A stretch of DNA of 64,000 bases from Alkalinema sp. CACIAM 70d (GTDB lineage: Bacteria; Cyanobacteriota; Cyanobacteriia; Leptolyngbyales; Leptolyngbyaceae). Each line of letters starts with the position of its first letter. Within the stretch, counting starts at the first letter, position 1. A program made the position numbers and the translations under genes. This document shows positions 34,133 through 42,715 of the stretch, piece after piece. Where the stretch lies: positions 27,958 through 91,957 of the forward strand of contig MUGG01000146.1 in the NCBI GenBank assembly GCA_002148405.1, given 5' to 3'. The notes under the pieces are model-generated. The model had not been told where the DNA came from. It saw nothing but the letters and a program-made list of their open reading frames with translations, and did not search any database.

Positions 34133-35110
34133 ATGTCCCTCATCCAAGAACAAAAGGTTGCGATCGCTGCTGTCCGGTCTGCCGCCCAAGTGTGTGAAGC
34201 CATTCGCGCCCAAAAGACCATACAAGTTGTTGGGAAAGCAGATGCCAGCCCGGTGACGGTGGCGGATTTGACAGCGCAGGCCATTCTCTGCCAAGCTTTT
34301 GCTTCCGCGCTTCCCAAAGATGCGATCGTGGCAGAAGAATCCGCCCATCTCCTTCGCCAACCCAACTATGCTTATCTACTCCAGCCTGTGACGGATTGGG
34401 TACGCTCTCAAGTTCCCCAAGCAACATCCGAGCAAGTTTGTGATTGGATTGACCTTGGCCAGGGTCAAGTTAGCGATCGCTTTTGGACGATCGATCCGAT
34501 CGATGGCACGAAAGGATTTGTACGGGGCGACCAGTACGCGATCGCCCTTGCTTTAATTGAATCTGGACAGGTTCAATTAGGCGTTTTAGGCTGTCCAGCC
34601 CTGCTCTTGCCTGGATTTCCTCAAGGCATTATTGTCAGTGCAATCCGGGGGCAGGGGATTACGATGACCTGCCTACAAACGGGTAGGTCACAGCCCTGGA
34701 TTACTCCAACCCAGAGGATTCTGCGTCTAGCGGAAAGCGTGGAATCGGGCCACGGCAACCCTGAATTACAACGGCGGGTGGCTCACCAAGTCGGCTGCGT
34801 GGAACCCCCTCTCGCGATGGATAGTCAGGCGAAGTATGCCGCGATCGTAGGGGGGCAAGCAGCGCTCTATATGCGATTACCCTGGGTTGCTCGCCCAGAC
34901 TATCGGGAAAATATTTGGGATCATGCGGCGGGTAGTCTATTGATTGAAGAAGCTGGAGGAACCGTGACCGATATGCAGGGGCAAGCGCTCAACTTTGGGC
35001 TGGGAAAGCAATTGCTAAATAACACCGGAATTATTGCCAGCTTGGGGATAGATCACGATCGCATTATTACAGCACTACACCAGGGCTCAATTCCATTACC
35101 CGATCGATAA
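34133..35110 (+). CDS. 3'(2'),5'-bisphosphate nucleotidase-type phosphatase (HAL2/inositol monophosphatase family)
   Basis: A 325-residue enzyme of the Li+-sensitive phosphatase superfamily. Motifs: SPVTVADLTAQ (39-49), AEES, the metal site DPIDGTKGFVRG (121-132), and NIWDHAAGSLLIEEAGGTVT near 260-280. The GTKGFVRGDQYAIALAL form is typical of the eukaryotic-like HAL2 subgroup, which removes the 3' phosphate from PAP made in sulfate assimilation. Inositol or fructose bisphosphate activity cannot be excluded. It is convergent with the K+ channel gene, 40 bases apart. Confidence 0.85.
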   Translation: MSLIQEQKVAIAAVRSAAQVCEAIRAQKTIQVVGKADASPVTVADLTAQAILCQAFASALPKDAIVAEESAHLLRQPNYAYLLQPVTDWVRSQVPQATSEQVCDWIDLGQGQVSDRFWTIDPIDGTKGFVRGDQYAIALALIESGQVQLGVLGCPALLLPGFPQGIIVSAIRGQGITMTCLQTGRSQPWITPTQRILRLAESVESGHGNPELQRRVAHQVGCVEPPLAMDSQAKYAAIVGGQAALYMRLPWVARPDYRENIWDHAAGSLLIEEAGGTVTDMQGQALNFGLGKQLLNNTGIIASLGIDHDRIITALHQGSIPLPDR

Positions 35111-35150
35111 GCGCCTGTAGCAGGACAGGCGATCGTCCTCAAACCTGCGG

Positions 35151-36218
35151 TTAAATTGTTTCAGGGTGATCGTAGGCGGGATCATTGAATTTACGTTTGA
35201 CAATATAGCGCTGCACCAACTTGGGTAGATCTCCCCGGTGCCCCATCACAATAAGAATATCTTCCCGTTCTAAAACCAGCGATCGTCGGGGATGAATAAT
35301 CATTTGGCCATCGGCTTTCCGCAGCGCCACAATGATAAACGTTCCTTTCCCTCGCGCCTCCACTGTACCCACCGTACTACCGAGTAAGGGCGAATTGGGC
35401 GCGATCGCCACCTCATCGACTTGGACATCCACCTTGGAAAGCAACTCATTCAACGTATTGCGCCCATCCCCTTCATCCAAAAAGTCCAGGGTAGCGGGAT
35501 GGGTAATCATGTGAGCAATCCGCGCTGCACTAATAGATGCAGGTAGGATCACTTGATCAGCCCCTGCTAAACGTAACTTTTTTTCTGTCGATGGAATTTC
35601 TCCACGCGCCAGAATACGGAGTTCGGGGTTAAGTTCTCTGGCGGTCAGGGTAATAAAAACATTGGTAGCATCATCCGGCAACACAGACGCCAAAACGTGA
35701 GCCCGTTCAATGCCCACAGCCCTGAGGACATCTTCATCTGCCGCATTTCCCGTTTTAACGAGATAGCCTAAGGATTCTGCGATCTCTGTTCGCTCTGGAT
35801 CGTTATCAATCACCACAAACGCAATACGAGATTCCTCAAGCCGTCGGGCCAAAATTTGCCCAATCCGCCCAAAGCCACAAATAATGGCATGGTGTTCCAG
35901 CATTTCAATTCCACGTACCATGCGCCGTTGCCCCAAAACGTCCTGTAATTCACCCTCAGTAATCATTTGAATAAATCCCCCCACGATGTAGACCGCTGAA
36001 GAAGTGCCAGAAATAATGACAAAAATTGTAAAAATTTTCAGTTGTGGCGTGTTGATAGGACAAACTTCGCCATAGCCCACTCCAAACACGGTGATAACCA
36101 CCATGTAGGTTGAATTCAGCCAAGTACAACCGCCAATACGATAGCCCGCGATCGCCGTGATCAACGTCGCGCAGAAGACTAAAAAACCTGTCAGGATGCG
36201 TTTAACCGGGGTATCCAT
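35151..36218 (-). CDS. Two-helix K+ channel with TrkA-N/TrkA-C (RCK) domains
   Basis: A 355-residue ligand-gated potassium channel. TM1 at about 8-26, pore loop with filter VFGVGYGE (44-51), TM2 at about 60-85, then an RCK domain with the Rossmann motif GFGRIG (115-120), acidic VVIDND at the end of strand 2, GNAADEDVL, and a TrkA-C domain to about 340. The filter ends in Glu rather than the usual Asp. The start is set at 36218 (MDTPVKRIL): the open frame continues to 36698, but that part is antisense to msrA and lacks channel features. It is divergent from msrA, 87 bases apart. Confidence 0.88.
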   Translation of the reverse strand: MDTPVKRILTGFLVFCATLITAIAGYRIGGCTWLNSTYMVVITVFGVGYGEVCPINTPQLKIFTIFVIISGTSSAVYIVGGFIQMITEGELQDVLGQRRMVRGIEMLEHHAIICGFGRIGQILARRLEESRIAFVVIDNDPERTEIAESLGYLVKTGNAADEDVLRAVGIERAHVLASVLPDDATNVFITLTARELNPELRILARGEIPSTEKKLRLAGADQVILPASISAARIAHMITHPATLDFLDEGDGRNTLNELLSKVDVQVDEVAIAPNSPLLGSTVGTVEARGKGTFIIVALRKADGQMIIHPRRSLVLEREDILIVMGHRGDLPKLVQRYIVKRKFNDPAYDHPETI

Positions 36219-36305
36219 TCTAAGGAAAGGCTCAGGCGGCTCTAATAACGATGAAGTAGAATAGTAAACAGAACAAACGTAAAGAACTGTATCAAAGAAA
36301 CTCCT

Positions 36306-36956
36306 ATGGTGCTGTTTGGATTTGGCAAAAAAGCGACAATGCCCGCAAAAGAGAGTGCATTGCCTGGACGGGCTGAACAGATGCCAGTTCCGGCACAGCA
36401 CTTTGTCAATGGCAACCCCCTCAAGCCCCCCTTTCCCGCAGGAATGGAGATGGCAATCTTTGGCCTCGGGTGCTTCTGGGGTGCAGAACGTAAGTTTTGG
36501 CAACAGGAAGGCGTTTATACGACGGCGGTGGGTTATGCCGCTGGTTATACTCCTAATCCAACCTATCAGGAAGTTTGCAGCGGGATGACAGGACATAACG
36601 AAGTTGTCTTCGTTGTTTATGATCCCAAGGTGATTAGCTACGGGGACTTGGTGCGGGTCTTTTGGGAAAGCCACAACCCAACCCAGGGGATGCGCCAAGG
36701 GAATGATGTGGGCACCCAGTATCGATCGGGGATTTACGTCTATTCCGATGAACAGCGTAAGGTGGCTGAGGAAAGCCGCGATCGCTACCAGGCAGAATTA
36801 GCAAAAGCAGGATACGGCCAGATCACAACGGAAATTCTGAATGCACCGGAATTTTACTATGCCGAGGCTTATCACCAGCAATATCTAGCGAAAAATCCCG
36901 GCGGATATTGTGGGTTAGGCGGAACAGGGGTGTCCTGTCCAACGGGCATCTTATAG
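36306..36956 (+). CDS. msrA: Peptide methionine-(S)-S-oxide reductase A
   Basis: A 216-residue MsrA that reduces the S-epimer of methionine sulfoxide in oxidised proteins. Catalytic Cys56 in GLGCFWGAE, then AVGYAAGYTPNPTYQEVCSG, TGHNEVV, WESHNPTQGMRQGNDVGTQYRS and a C-terminal YCGLGGTGVSCPTG with possible resolving Cys. The first 45 residues are an extension that could fold over the core, common in MsrA of this type. A terminator follows. Confidence 0.95.
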   Translation: MVLFGFGKKATMPAKESALPGRAEQMPVPAQHFVNGNPLKPPFPAGMEMAIFGLGCFWGAERKFWQQEGVYTTAVGYAAGYTPNPTYQEVCSGMTGHNEVVFVVYDPKVISYGDLVRVFWESHNPTQGMRQGNDVGTQYRSGIYVYSDEQRKVAEESRDRYQAELAKAGYGQITTEILNAPEFYYAEAYHQQYLAKNPGGYCGLGGTGVSCPTGIL

Positions 36957-36982
36957 GTGGAATAGCTGATTGATTAACTGGA

Positions 36983-37006
36983 GGGCATGGGGAACCGTGC
37001 CCTTTT
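36983..37006 (+). terminator. Rho-independent terminator for msrA
   Basis: GGGCATGG (36983-36990) pairs with CCGTGCCC (36995-37002) with one wobble, then TTTT; it lies 27 bases after the msrA stop. Confidence 0.75.
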
Positions 37007-37080
37007 GTATGAGGTGTTTTGTATAGGTGTTTTCAGGTGGGTGGGTTGCAGCCAATTGTGGTGGCGTGAGGAGGAAAAAA

Positions 37081-38247
37081 ATGGAGCCAATTTGGTTAGG
37101 ACTCAGTTTACTGTCACTCATAATTTGGAGTTATCTGTTGCTCGGGCGAGGACAGTTTTGGCGAACGAATCAACAGTTATCGAATTACCCGTCGTCGAGG
37201 GGCGATCGGGTACCGTCCATTGCTGTGATCATTCCCGCTCGTAACGAAGCGGATGTGTTGCCAATTTCTTTACGATCGTTACTGACTCAAAACTATGATG
37301 CAGCACAATTAACGATTTGGTTAGTCGATGACCATAGCGAAGATGGCACCGCAGATGTAGCAAGACAGATCGCAGCCGCCGTTGATAAAACCGAACAGTT
37401 GCAAGTGATTGCTGCGGCAACCTTACCCAAAGGGTGGACTGGAAAACTATGGGCTTTGGAACAGGGGGTTAATCACGCGATCGCCCAACACAATCCTGAT
37501 TACTTACTCCTAACCGATGCGGATATTGAACATGCCCCCGATAATCTCACTCAATTGGTTACAAAAGCCATAAACGACGATCGTGAGTTAGTTTCACTCA
37601 TGGTCAAGTTGCGGTGTAAAAGTTTTTGGGAGAAACTGCTGATTCCAGCCTTTGTCTTTTTCTTTGCCAAGCTCTATCCGTTTGCTTGGGTCAATAATCC
37701 GCAACACCCATTAGGTGCCGCAGCAGGGGGTTGTGTGTTGGTTAAACGCAAGGCGATCGAGCGCATTGGGGGCATTGCCTCCATCCGCAACGCCTTAATT
37801 GATGACTGTACGCTCGGCCAAACGATTAAAGCTACAGGCAACCATCGCATCTGGTTAGGATTAACCAATACAACCCACAGCCTACGTCCCTACGAAACAT
37901 TGGAAACCATTTGGACAATGGTCATCCGAACAGCGTATACACAACTGAATTATTCTCCAGTTTTGTTAATAGGAACGTTAGTGGGAATGTTTTTGGTCTA
38001 TTTGGTTCCGATCGTAGGTATGACCATTGGCCTATTGTCTGGTAATGCAGTCATCACAATTGTCAGTGCCATTCCCTACCTATTCATGACGATCGCCTAT
38101 TTCCCGACAGTTCAGTTTTATCAATGTAACCCGGCTTGGAGTTTTAGCCTGCCCGCGATCGCGTTGTTGTATACCTTGATGACGATCGATTCAGCCCGTC
38201 GGCACTGGCAAGGCAAAGGCGGTCAATGGAAAGGTAGAACGTATTAA
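37081..38247 (+). CDS. Membrane glycosyltransferase, HpnB-like
   Basis: A 388-residue family 2 glycosyltransferase from ATG 37081, chosen for the GAGGAGG ribosome site 7 bases upstream. N-terminal helix (IWLGLSLLSLIIWSYLLL), catalytic part with VIIPARNEADVLP, VDDHSEDGT, LPKGWTGKLWALEQGV and the DxD in LLTDADIEHAP, acceptor region with ALIDDCTLGQ, then three or four C-terminal helices. The WTGKLWA block is that of hopene-associated glycosyltransferase HpnB, but no other hpn gene is near, so a hopanoid role is only suggested. Confidence 0.85.
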   Translation: MEPIWLGLSLLSLIIWSYLLLGRGQFWRTNQQLSNYPSSRGDRVPSIAVIIPARNEADVLPISLRSLLTQNYDAAQLTIWLVDDHSEDGTADVARQIAAAVDKTEQLQVIAAATLPKGWTGKLWALEQGVNHAIAQHNPDYLLLTDADIEHAPDNLTQLVTKAINDDRELVSLMVKLRCKSFWEKLLIPAFVFFFAKLYPFAWVNNPQHPLGAAAGGCVLVKRKAIERIGGIASIRNALIDDCTLGQTIKATGNHRIWLGLTNTTHSLRPYETLETIWTMVIRTAYTQLNYSPVLLIGTLVGMFLVYLVPIVGMTIGLLSGNAVITIVSAIPYLFMTIAYFPTVQFYQCNPAWSFSLPAIALLYTLMTIDSARRHWQGKGGQWKGRTY

Positions 38248-38270
38248 TCTATTGATTCGTACGTCGATTG

Positions 38271-38325
38271 GCTTGTTAATTGGTTCGTTAATTAGTTTGT
38301 TGGTTAGCTTACTAGTTAAGCGGTT
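38271..38325. repeat. Degenerate short repeats, GTTAATTxG-like
   Basis: Four or five imperfect copies of a 9-base unit (GTTAATTGG, GTTAATTAG, GTTGGTTAG, CTAGTTAAG) at a spacing of about 12 bases, in the convergent gap between the glycosyltransferase and the NYN gene. No function known. Confidence 0.4.
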
Positions 38326-38383
38326 ATTTAATATGTAGCTTTTAATGAAAGTGCTGCAATTCAGACTGAATTTACAGATTGGA

Positions 38384-38971
38384 TTATTTCGTTTTACGGA
38401 TGTCCTGTTTGATCGCTTCTAAATCAATGTAGCGATCGGCAACGTTAATCAAACTATCACTGGTCATTGTACGAAGGCTAACCAACTCAATTTGGGTTCC
38501 ACGGTAGCTCACCGAATTCACTGCATAGGCCAGATCGCCATCCCCACTGAGAAGCACCACCGTACTGCAATGTTCCGCCAGCGTAATCATATCCACCGCG
38601 ATTTCGACATCCAGATTGGCCTTCTTAGATCCATCGGGCAACTGCACTAACTCCTTCGTGACTACCCGATACCCATTGCGCCGCATCCACAGCAAAAATC
38701 CCTGTTGCTTTTCGTTGCTCAAATCAACGCCGGTGTAGAAATAAGCCCGAAGTAGACGCCGCCCCTTCAACAAAGCACAAAGCAGCTTAGCGTAGTCAAT
38801 TTCAATGTCTAACTGCAACGCGGCGTAAAACAAGTTAGAACCATCAATAAAAATTGCCACTCGATCGTCCTGATCCCAACCCCAGGGCTGATCTTGCTCT
38901 TTAGGCATCCAAGACACGGAGGGTGAATACATACTACCTACATTAGTTCCCCGCTTCGATACAACTTGCAT
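38384..38971 (-). CDS. NYN-domain protein (LabA/DUF88 family)
   Basis: A 195-residue protein with a PIN-like NYN fold: VAIFIDGSNLFYAAL (38-52, first acidic residue), KANLDVEIAVDMI (second acidic cluster) and VVLLSGDGDLAYAVN (third), ending in a helix. LabA-like proteins in cyanobacteria take part in circadian output and others are putative RNases. The acidic residues for metal binding are all present. Start could be at any of the first three Met codons (residues 1, 14 or 22). Function beyond the family is not shown. Confidence 0.85.
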   Translation of the reverse strand: MQVVSKRGTNVGSMYSPSVSWMPKEQDQPWGWDQDDRVAIFIDGSNLFYAALQLDIEIDYAKLLCALLKGRRLLRAYFYTGVDLSNEKQQGFLLWMRRNGYRVVTKELVQLPDGSKKANLDVEIAVDMITLAEHCSTVVLLSGDGDLAYAVNSVSYRGTQIELVSLRTMTSDSLINVADRYIDLEAIKQDIRKTK

Positions 38972-39351
38972 AGCATGGTGCCTCTAAATGGATCCGGCTT
39001 TACCAGTGCATTGATTAACTTGGAGTTTAATCAATTTCTAAATCTTAAGATTTTCTTTAGATTCTGTTGGTCAGACTAGTAGGTTTGCCTTAGGAAAGTC
39101 AAGTGAATTTCATATATTGAAACCATTACAATCAAGTTGCACTCTAATGGATTCTGCAAACAGGTTCTGCAAACAGGAGGGCTTCCCAAACACCAGCAAG
39201 TGTCGAGCTACTCCCAATCAAAAAAACGAGAGCCGCCACAGCAAACCCTCGTTATGCAAGATTGAGTTAACAGAATAGAGGTTGAAAATTAGGCTGATGT
39301 ACCAGACGGCCTATCAACCTGAGTTCAAAGCACCCTCCTTCTAACTAGGAA
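38972..39351. other. Intergenic region with FKBP gene terminator
   Basis: About 380 bases. The left end holds the promoter area of the NYN gene, and the right end holds the terminator of the FKBP gene (39220-39253). Nothing else seen. Confidence 0.4.
39220..39253 (-). terminator. Rho-independent terminator for the FKBP gene
   Basis: On the minus strand AACGAG (39253-39248) pairs with CTCGTT (39230-39225), followed by a run of T. It lies about 100 bases after the FKBP stop. Confidence 0.7.
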
Positions 39352-39906
39352 CTAGCCAATTTTTAACAATTCCACCTCAAAAATGAGCGTTGCATTCGGA
39401 GGAATGGGGCCAATGCCACGGGATCCGTAACCCAATTCTGGCGGAATAATGAGTTTACGCTTGCCACCCACCTTCATGGTTGCTAAACCTTCATCCCAGC
39501 CCTTGATTACCTGTCCAGCGCCAAGGTTAAAGGCAAAGGGTTGATTACGATCGCGGGAACTATCAAACTTGGTACCATCGGTAAGCGTACCTGTGTAATG
39601 CACATAGACCTTCTGGCCTGCTTGGGGTTGTGCCCCAGTGCCTTCCACAATCTCTACGTACTGAAGGCCAGAGTCAGTCGTGATAATTTTTTCATCCATT
39701 GATTTCGTCTCAGTTGTGGTTTCTGAAATGGAGGGATTTAATTTAGAGGCTTCAGCAATCACCACATTTGCAACCATATCGGCCATAGATTGCTTCGGTG
39801 CAAGATTTGCTGCGATCGCCTCATCCTTACTTCCGGTTAACTGTGCCACTAACAAAACGACGACGCAGGCAACAACTACACCCAAGCTAATCAGAATCTC
39901 TTTCAT
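39352..39906 (-). CDS. FKBP-type peptidyl-prolyl isomerase, membrane-anchored
   Basis: A 184-residue protein: N-terminal membrane anchor or signal (ILISLGVVVACVVVLLVAQ), a linker of about 45 residues, then an FKBP domain at about 75-184 with VYVHYTGTLTDGTKFDSS, FAFNLGAGQVIKGWDEGL, MKVGGKRKLIIPPELGYGSRG and IPPNATLIFEVELL. It would help fold exported proteins in the periplasm or thylakoid lumen. A similar lumenal FKBP is widespread in cyanobacteria. Confidence 0.92.
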   Translation of the reverse strand: MKEILISLGVVVACVVVLLVAQLTGSKDEAIAANLAPKQSMADMVANVVIAEASKLNPSISETTTETKSMDEKIITTDSGLQYVEIVEGTGAQPQAGQKVYVHYTGTLTDGTKFDSSRDRNQPFAFNLGAGQVIKGWDEGLATMKVGGKRKLIIPPELGYGSRGIGPIPPNATLIFEVELLKIG

Positions 39907-40113
39907 TGGGAAAGCTCCTAGAGAAGGCTCCTGAATTTTGTCTCGGTTCTCATTGTTACACTAACAGGTCGTTTCCGTTGGCACTAGTCACGTGAGCCAT
40001 CACTTACCCACGAGCATCAATCAACAGTAGCTAACCACTATTAGATGCATCCCTCTAGAGCACGCTTCAATTTCCACCGCACAGCGTGATGATCAACGTA
40101 AACGGAATCCCCA

Positions 40114-40437
40114 TCAACGCCAACTCTTATTCTCGAGATCTCGAACCTGTCGCTCAAGGCGATCGATTCTCCCTCGTAGCTCATCAACTTCCGATTGCCG
40201 AGCAACCCCCATATCTTGCATGATGTTCTTGATTTGCCGTTGAAATTGGGCTTCAAGATCACCTTGATTAGTTTGGAGTTGCTTAAGCAGGTCGTTGACA
40301 AAGCCAGTTGCTTGATCTGGATTGAGCTTGCCTTCTCGCACCCATTGATCACCCACTTCTTTGAGTTTTTCTGCGGCCAAGGAGGTTGTTCCTACGCCCA
40401 GCAACAGGAGTTGAGTTAGCCAGTTGTTGTTATCCAT
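40114..40437 (-). CDS. Phasin-like small helical protein
   Basis: A 107-residue protein: a hydrophobic start (WLTQLLLLGVGTTSLAAEKL), then VREGKLNPDQATGFVNDLLK and a C-terminal coiled coil ending RGRIDRLERQVRDLENK. The pattern matches the phasin-superfamily (PhaF-like) proteins common in cyanobacteria, sometimes linked to polyester granules, but without direct evidence here. No pha gene is near. Confidence 0.7.
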   Translation of the reverse strand: MDNNNWLTQLLLLGVGTTSLAAEKLKEVGDQWVREGKLNPDQATGFVNDLLKQLQTNQGDLEAQFQRQIKNIMQDMGVARQSEVDELRGRIDRLERQVRDLENKSWR

Positions 40438-40588
40438 TTAGTCTCACCTGTCGGTGCAATTTGTTCTATTGTGTCAAAGCTAAGGAGGGACGAAAATGCG
40501 GTTTTCTAGTGGGTAACCGAAGAGAAACCGAACTCTTGTCAATCAATCAGCAAATAGAGATTAGTCATGATGATAATGGAGATGAGTC

Positions 40589-40912
40589 ATGATAATTGAA
40601 TGGCTTAAGGTCAAAGTTCCGATCGAGCTTCGAGAGCGCTACATCGAGCAGGATGCAGCCATTTGGACAGCGGCATTGGCCAACTGTGCAGGTTTTCTGG
40701 GCAAACAAGTCTGGACGAATCCTCAGGATCCTACGGAAATTGTGATGGTGCTGCAATGGGCCAGCCGCAATCAGTGGAAAGACCTCTCCCCGGACTGGTT
40801 AGAATCCCTCGATCGGGCCTTTGTCACCGCTATGGGGCAAGCTTTCCCTTTGGTTGAAACCGGAGAGTACCACTTGGTTTCTGACACAGTACCCCATCAG
40901 CCCTGTCCTTGA
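40589..40912 (+). CDS. TIGR03792-type small protein
   Basis: A 107-residue protein of the dimeric ferredoxin-like (ABM) fold: MIIEWLKVKVPIELRERYIE, then GFLGKQVWTNPQDPTEIVMV and a WxxLSPDWLESLD block. This matches a cyanobacterial family known to me as TIGR03792, of unknown function. A TGGAGATG site precedes the ATG; an imperfect duplication of GTCATGATGATAATG lies just upstream. The next gene follows after 39 bases and could be co-transcribed. Confidence 0.75.
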   Translation: MIIEWLKVKVPIELRERYIEQDAAIWTAALANCAGFLGKQVWTNPQDPTEIVMVLQWASRNQWKDLSPDWLESLDRAFVTAMGQAFPLVETGEYHLVSDTVPHQPCP

Positions 40913-40951
40913 ATCGATCGGCCAACCCAGCTAAATAGATGAAGTCCTTCT

Positions 40952-41308
40952 ATGCGCCCTTGTCCCAAGTGTCACCAGTTAATCCGTTCCAACGAGATCC
41001 AATGTCCTCACTGTGGAGCAACGCTCAAAGCCTTCGGCCATGCAGGCATCGATCTCTTTCACGCCGTGGGCGATGCGCCCCTTTGCGAGACCTGCACCTA
41101 TCACCTAGACAACACCTGCACCTATACCAAGCGACCAACCGCACGGGAATGCACTCTTTATCAAGATGTTCATCAACCATTGCCCCCTGCTAAACCCAAA
41201 GCTCCCGCACCCTTCAGCCCAGCCTGGTTACGGCAAAATTCCGGCCTCGTGGCGATCGCAGGATTAATTCTCATCAGTTTGCTGTTGGCGCTTTGGCAGC
41301 GGCGATAG
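40952..41308 (+). CDS. Zinc-ribbon protein with C-terminal membrane anchor
   Basis: A 118-residue protein. A zinc ribbon (CPKCHQL...CPHCGA, 4-22) is followed by a second Cys set (CETC, CTY, C), a Pro-rich linker and a single C-terminal helix (GLVAIAGLILISLLLALW) ending in basic residues: a tail-anchored layout with the ribbon in the cytoplasm. No named family. It follows the TIGR03792 gene closely. Confidence 0.72.
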   Translation: MRPCPKCHQLIRSNEIQCPHCGATLKAFGHAGIDLFHAVGDAPLCETCTYHLDNTCTYTKRPTARECTLYQDVHQPLPPAKPKAPAPFSPAWLRQNSGLVAIAGLILISLLLALWQRR

Positions 41309-41330
41309 GATTCAGGGCTGACCGATCGGC

Positions 41331-41513
41331 CTAGTTTGTACGTCCTTCCTTGTTGATACAACCGGGACGATCTTTTACATGCTGGCACACTCGTTGATAG
41401 AGCACTTCCCGTGTCGATTTTGCTCCTGTGGAAAAAATAACCATATCCTGGCCAATTAATTTCTGGATTTTGACCCCGCAGATCGAACAGACTTGAATAT
41501 TCGCTTGACTCAT
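41331..41513 (-). CDS. 60-residue Cys-containing small protein
   Basis: From ATG 41513, 5 bases after a GGAGG site, the frame gives MSQANIQVCSICGVKIQKL, then a middle part with STREVLYQRVCQHV and CINKEG near the end. CxxC and two later Cys could form a zinc site. Short proteins with this plan occur in cyanobacteria; no function is known to me. The strong ribosome site supports a real gene. Confidence 0.65.
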   Translation of the reverse strand: MSQANIQVCSICGVKIQKLIGQDMVIFSTGAKSTREVLYQRVCQHVKDRPGCINKEGRTN

Positions 41514-41665
41514 TACCACCTCCCCGGGGCTATCTCGATCCCACGATTTAAACCGATTTCCTTTAAACCGTAAAGTATCGAATGGGTCAAAAGCAAATTT
41601 CTGCCAATTTTGATCTGGACAGGATTAAATACCTCTCTATCCCACGCCTGCTGCTATCTTAACCG

Positions 41666-42637
41666 TTAGATTTTAGTTAGATAGATTTTATTCAGAAGAC
41701 GTTCCACCTTTTTCCACGGCCAACTGAGCTTGCCAGTTACACTCTGAAAATAAATTCCGCCCACCGCAATCAAAAAGACCCCATAGGCCACACCCTGTAC
41801 CATAAAGAGCCGTTGCGTGTACCCAAACAACGCACTCAAAATCAGTCCAGGGAACTTATCATCCGGTAACACCTTGCTAAAATTCCAGACCATCGGCCCT
41901 AGAATGCAAGAACGATTTTCCGCCTTGACAAATCGTTCTTGGAAAAAACACAAGGCCGCAGACTTTCGATCGAGACTTGCCAAGGCATTCAACGCCGCAT
42001 CAAAATGTCCCAGTGCCGTGACAACTAATCCCGCTACGATCAGGAGTAACAACACTCCCATCACCATAAAAAACTTACGCAAATTCAAGCGAATTCCCAG
42101 CTTGAACAACATGACTCCGATCGCCACAGCCCCCGCCAAACCTGCCAACGCACCTAGGGCAGGCACCAACCCCTGCTGAAACTTCGCTGAAATAAACAAT
42201 ACCGTTTCAAAGCCTTCACGAATCACCGCAAAAAAGATGAGTGCAAACACGCCCCAACCTGCCTTAGCTTGGTTCAGTGCTGCATGAATCGCCCCTTCTA
42301 CATCAGTCTTCAATGTACGCGCATTCTGCGTCATCCAGATCAACATCCAACTCAACAGCCCGATCGCCATTAGGCTAAAAACACCCTCCAGCAACGGCTC
42401 AAACACTGGGCCATACTTCTCGTTGGATTGCCCCAAATTTTGCACAAACCAGCTAAGCAGCACACCTACCATCCCACTAGCCGCCAATCCAACACCAACA
42501 CCGCCATACACCCAAGGTGTTAGATGGGATTGGCGAGCTTTTTTGAGATAGGCTAGGACAATGCCAACGACTAATGCCGCTTCCACCCCTTCTCGCAGGG
42601 TAATTACAAACGTGGGTAAGGCAGAACTCAAGTCCAT
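41666..42637 (-). CDS. FTR1-family high-affinity iron permease
   Basis: A 323-residue membrane protein from ATG 42637 with about seven helices and two REGxE motifs that bind Fe3+: LREGVEAALV (14-23) and IREGFETVLF. It would carry Fe3+, made by the multicopper oxidase of the same operon, across the cytoplasmic membrane. Cys residues near 225-240 (ALCFFQERF, SCILG) are not usual in EfeU. It is last in a three-gene run, 78 bases after the HHH-imelysin lipoprotein gene. Confidence 0.9.
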   Translation of the reverse strand: MDLSSALPTFVITLREGVEAALVVGIVLAYLKKARQSHLTPWVYGGVGVGLAASGMVGVLLSWFVQNLGQSNEKYGPVFEPLLEGVFSLMAIGLLSWMLIWMTQNARTLKTDVEGAIHAALNQAKAGWGVFALIFFAVIREGFETVLFISAKFQQGLVPALGALAGLAGAVAIGVMLFKLGIRLNLRKFFMVMGVLLLLIVAGLVVTALGHFDAALNALASLDRKSAALCFFQERFVKAENRSCILGPMVWNFSKVLPDDKFPGLILSALFGYTQRLFMVQGVAYGVFLIAVGGIYFQSVTGKLSWPWKKVERLLNKIYLTKI

Positions 42638-42715
42638 AAAACACAATTCCCAATGCAATCCAAGAAGAACATTAAATCGCTAGACAAAACCCGTTAACCC
42701 TGATAAATCGTAGCT

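Noticed and set aside
36219..36698. N-terminal extension of the K+ channel frame
   Set aside because: It is antisense to msrA, low in channel-like sequence, and the family start is clear at 36218.
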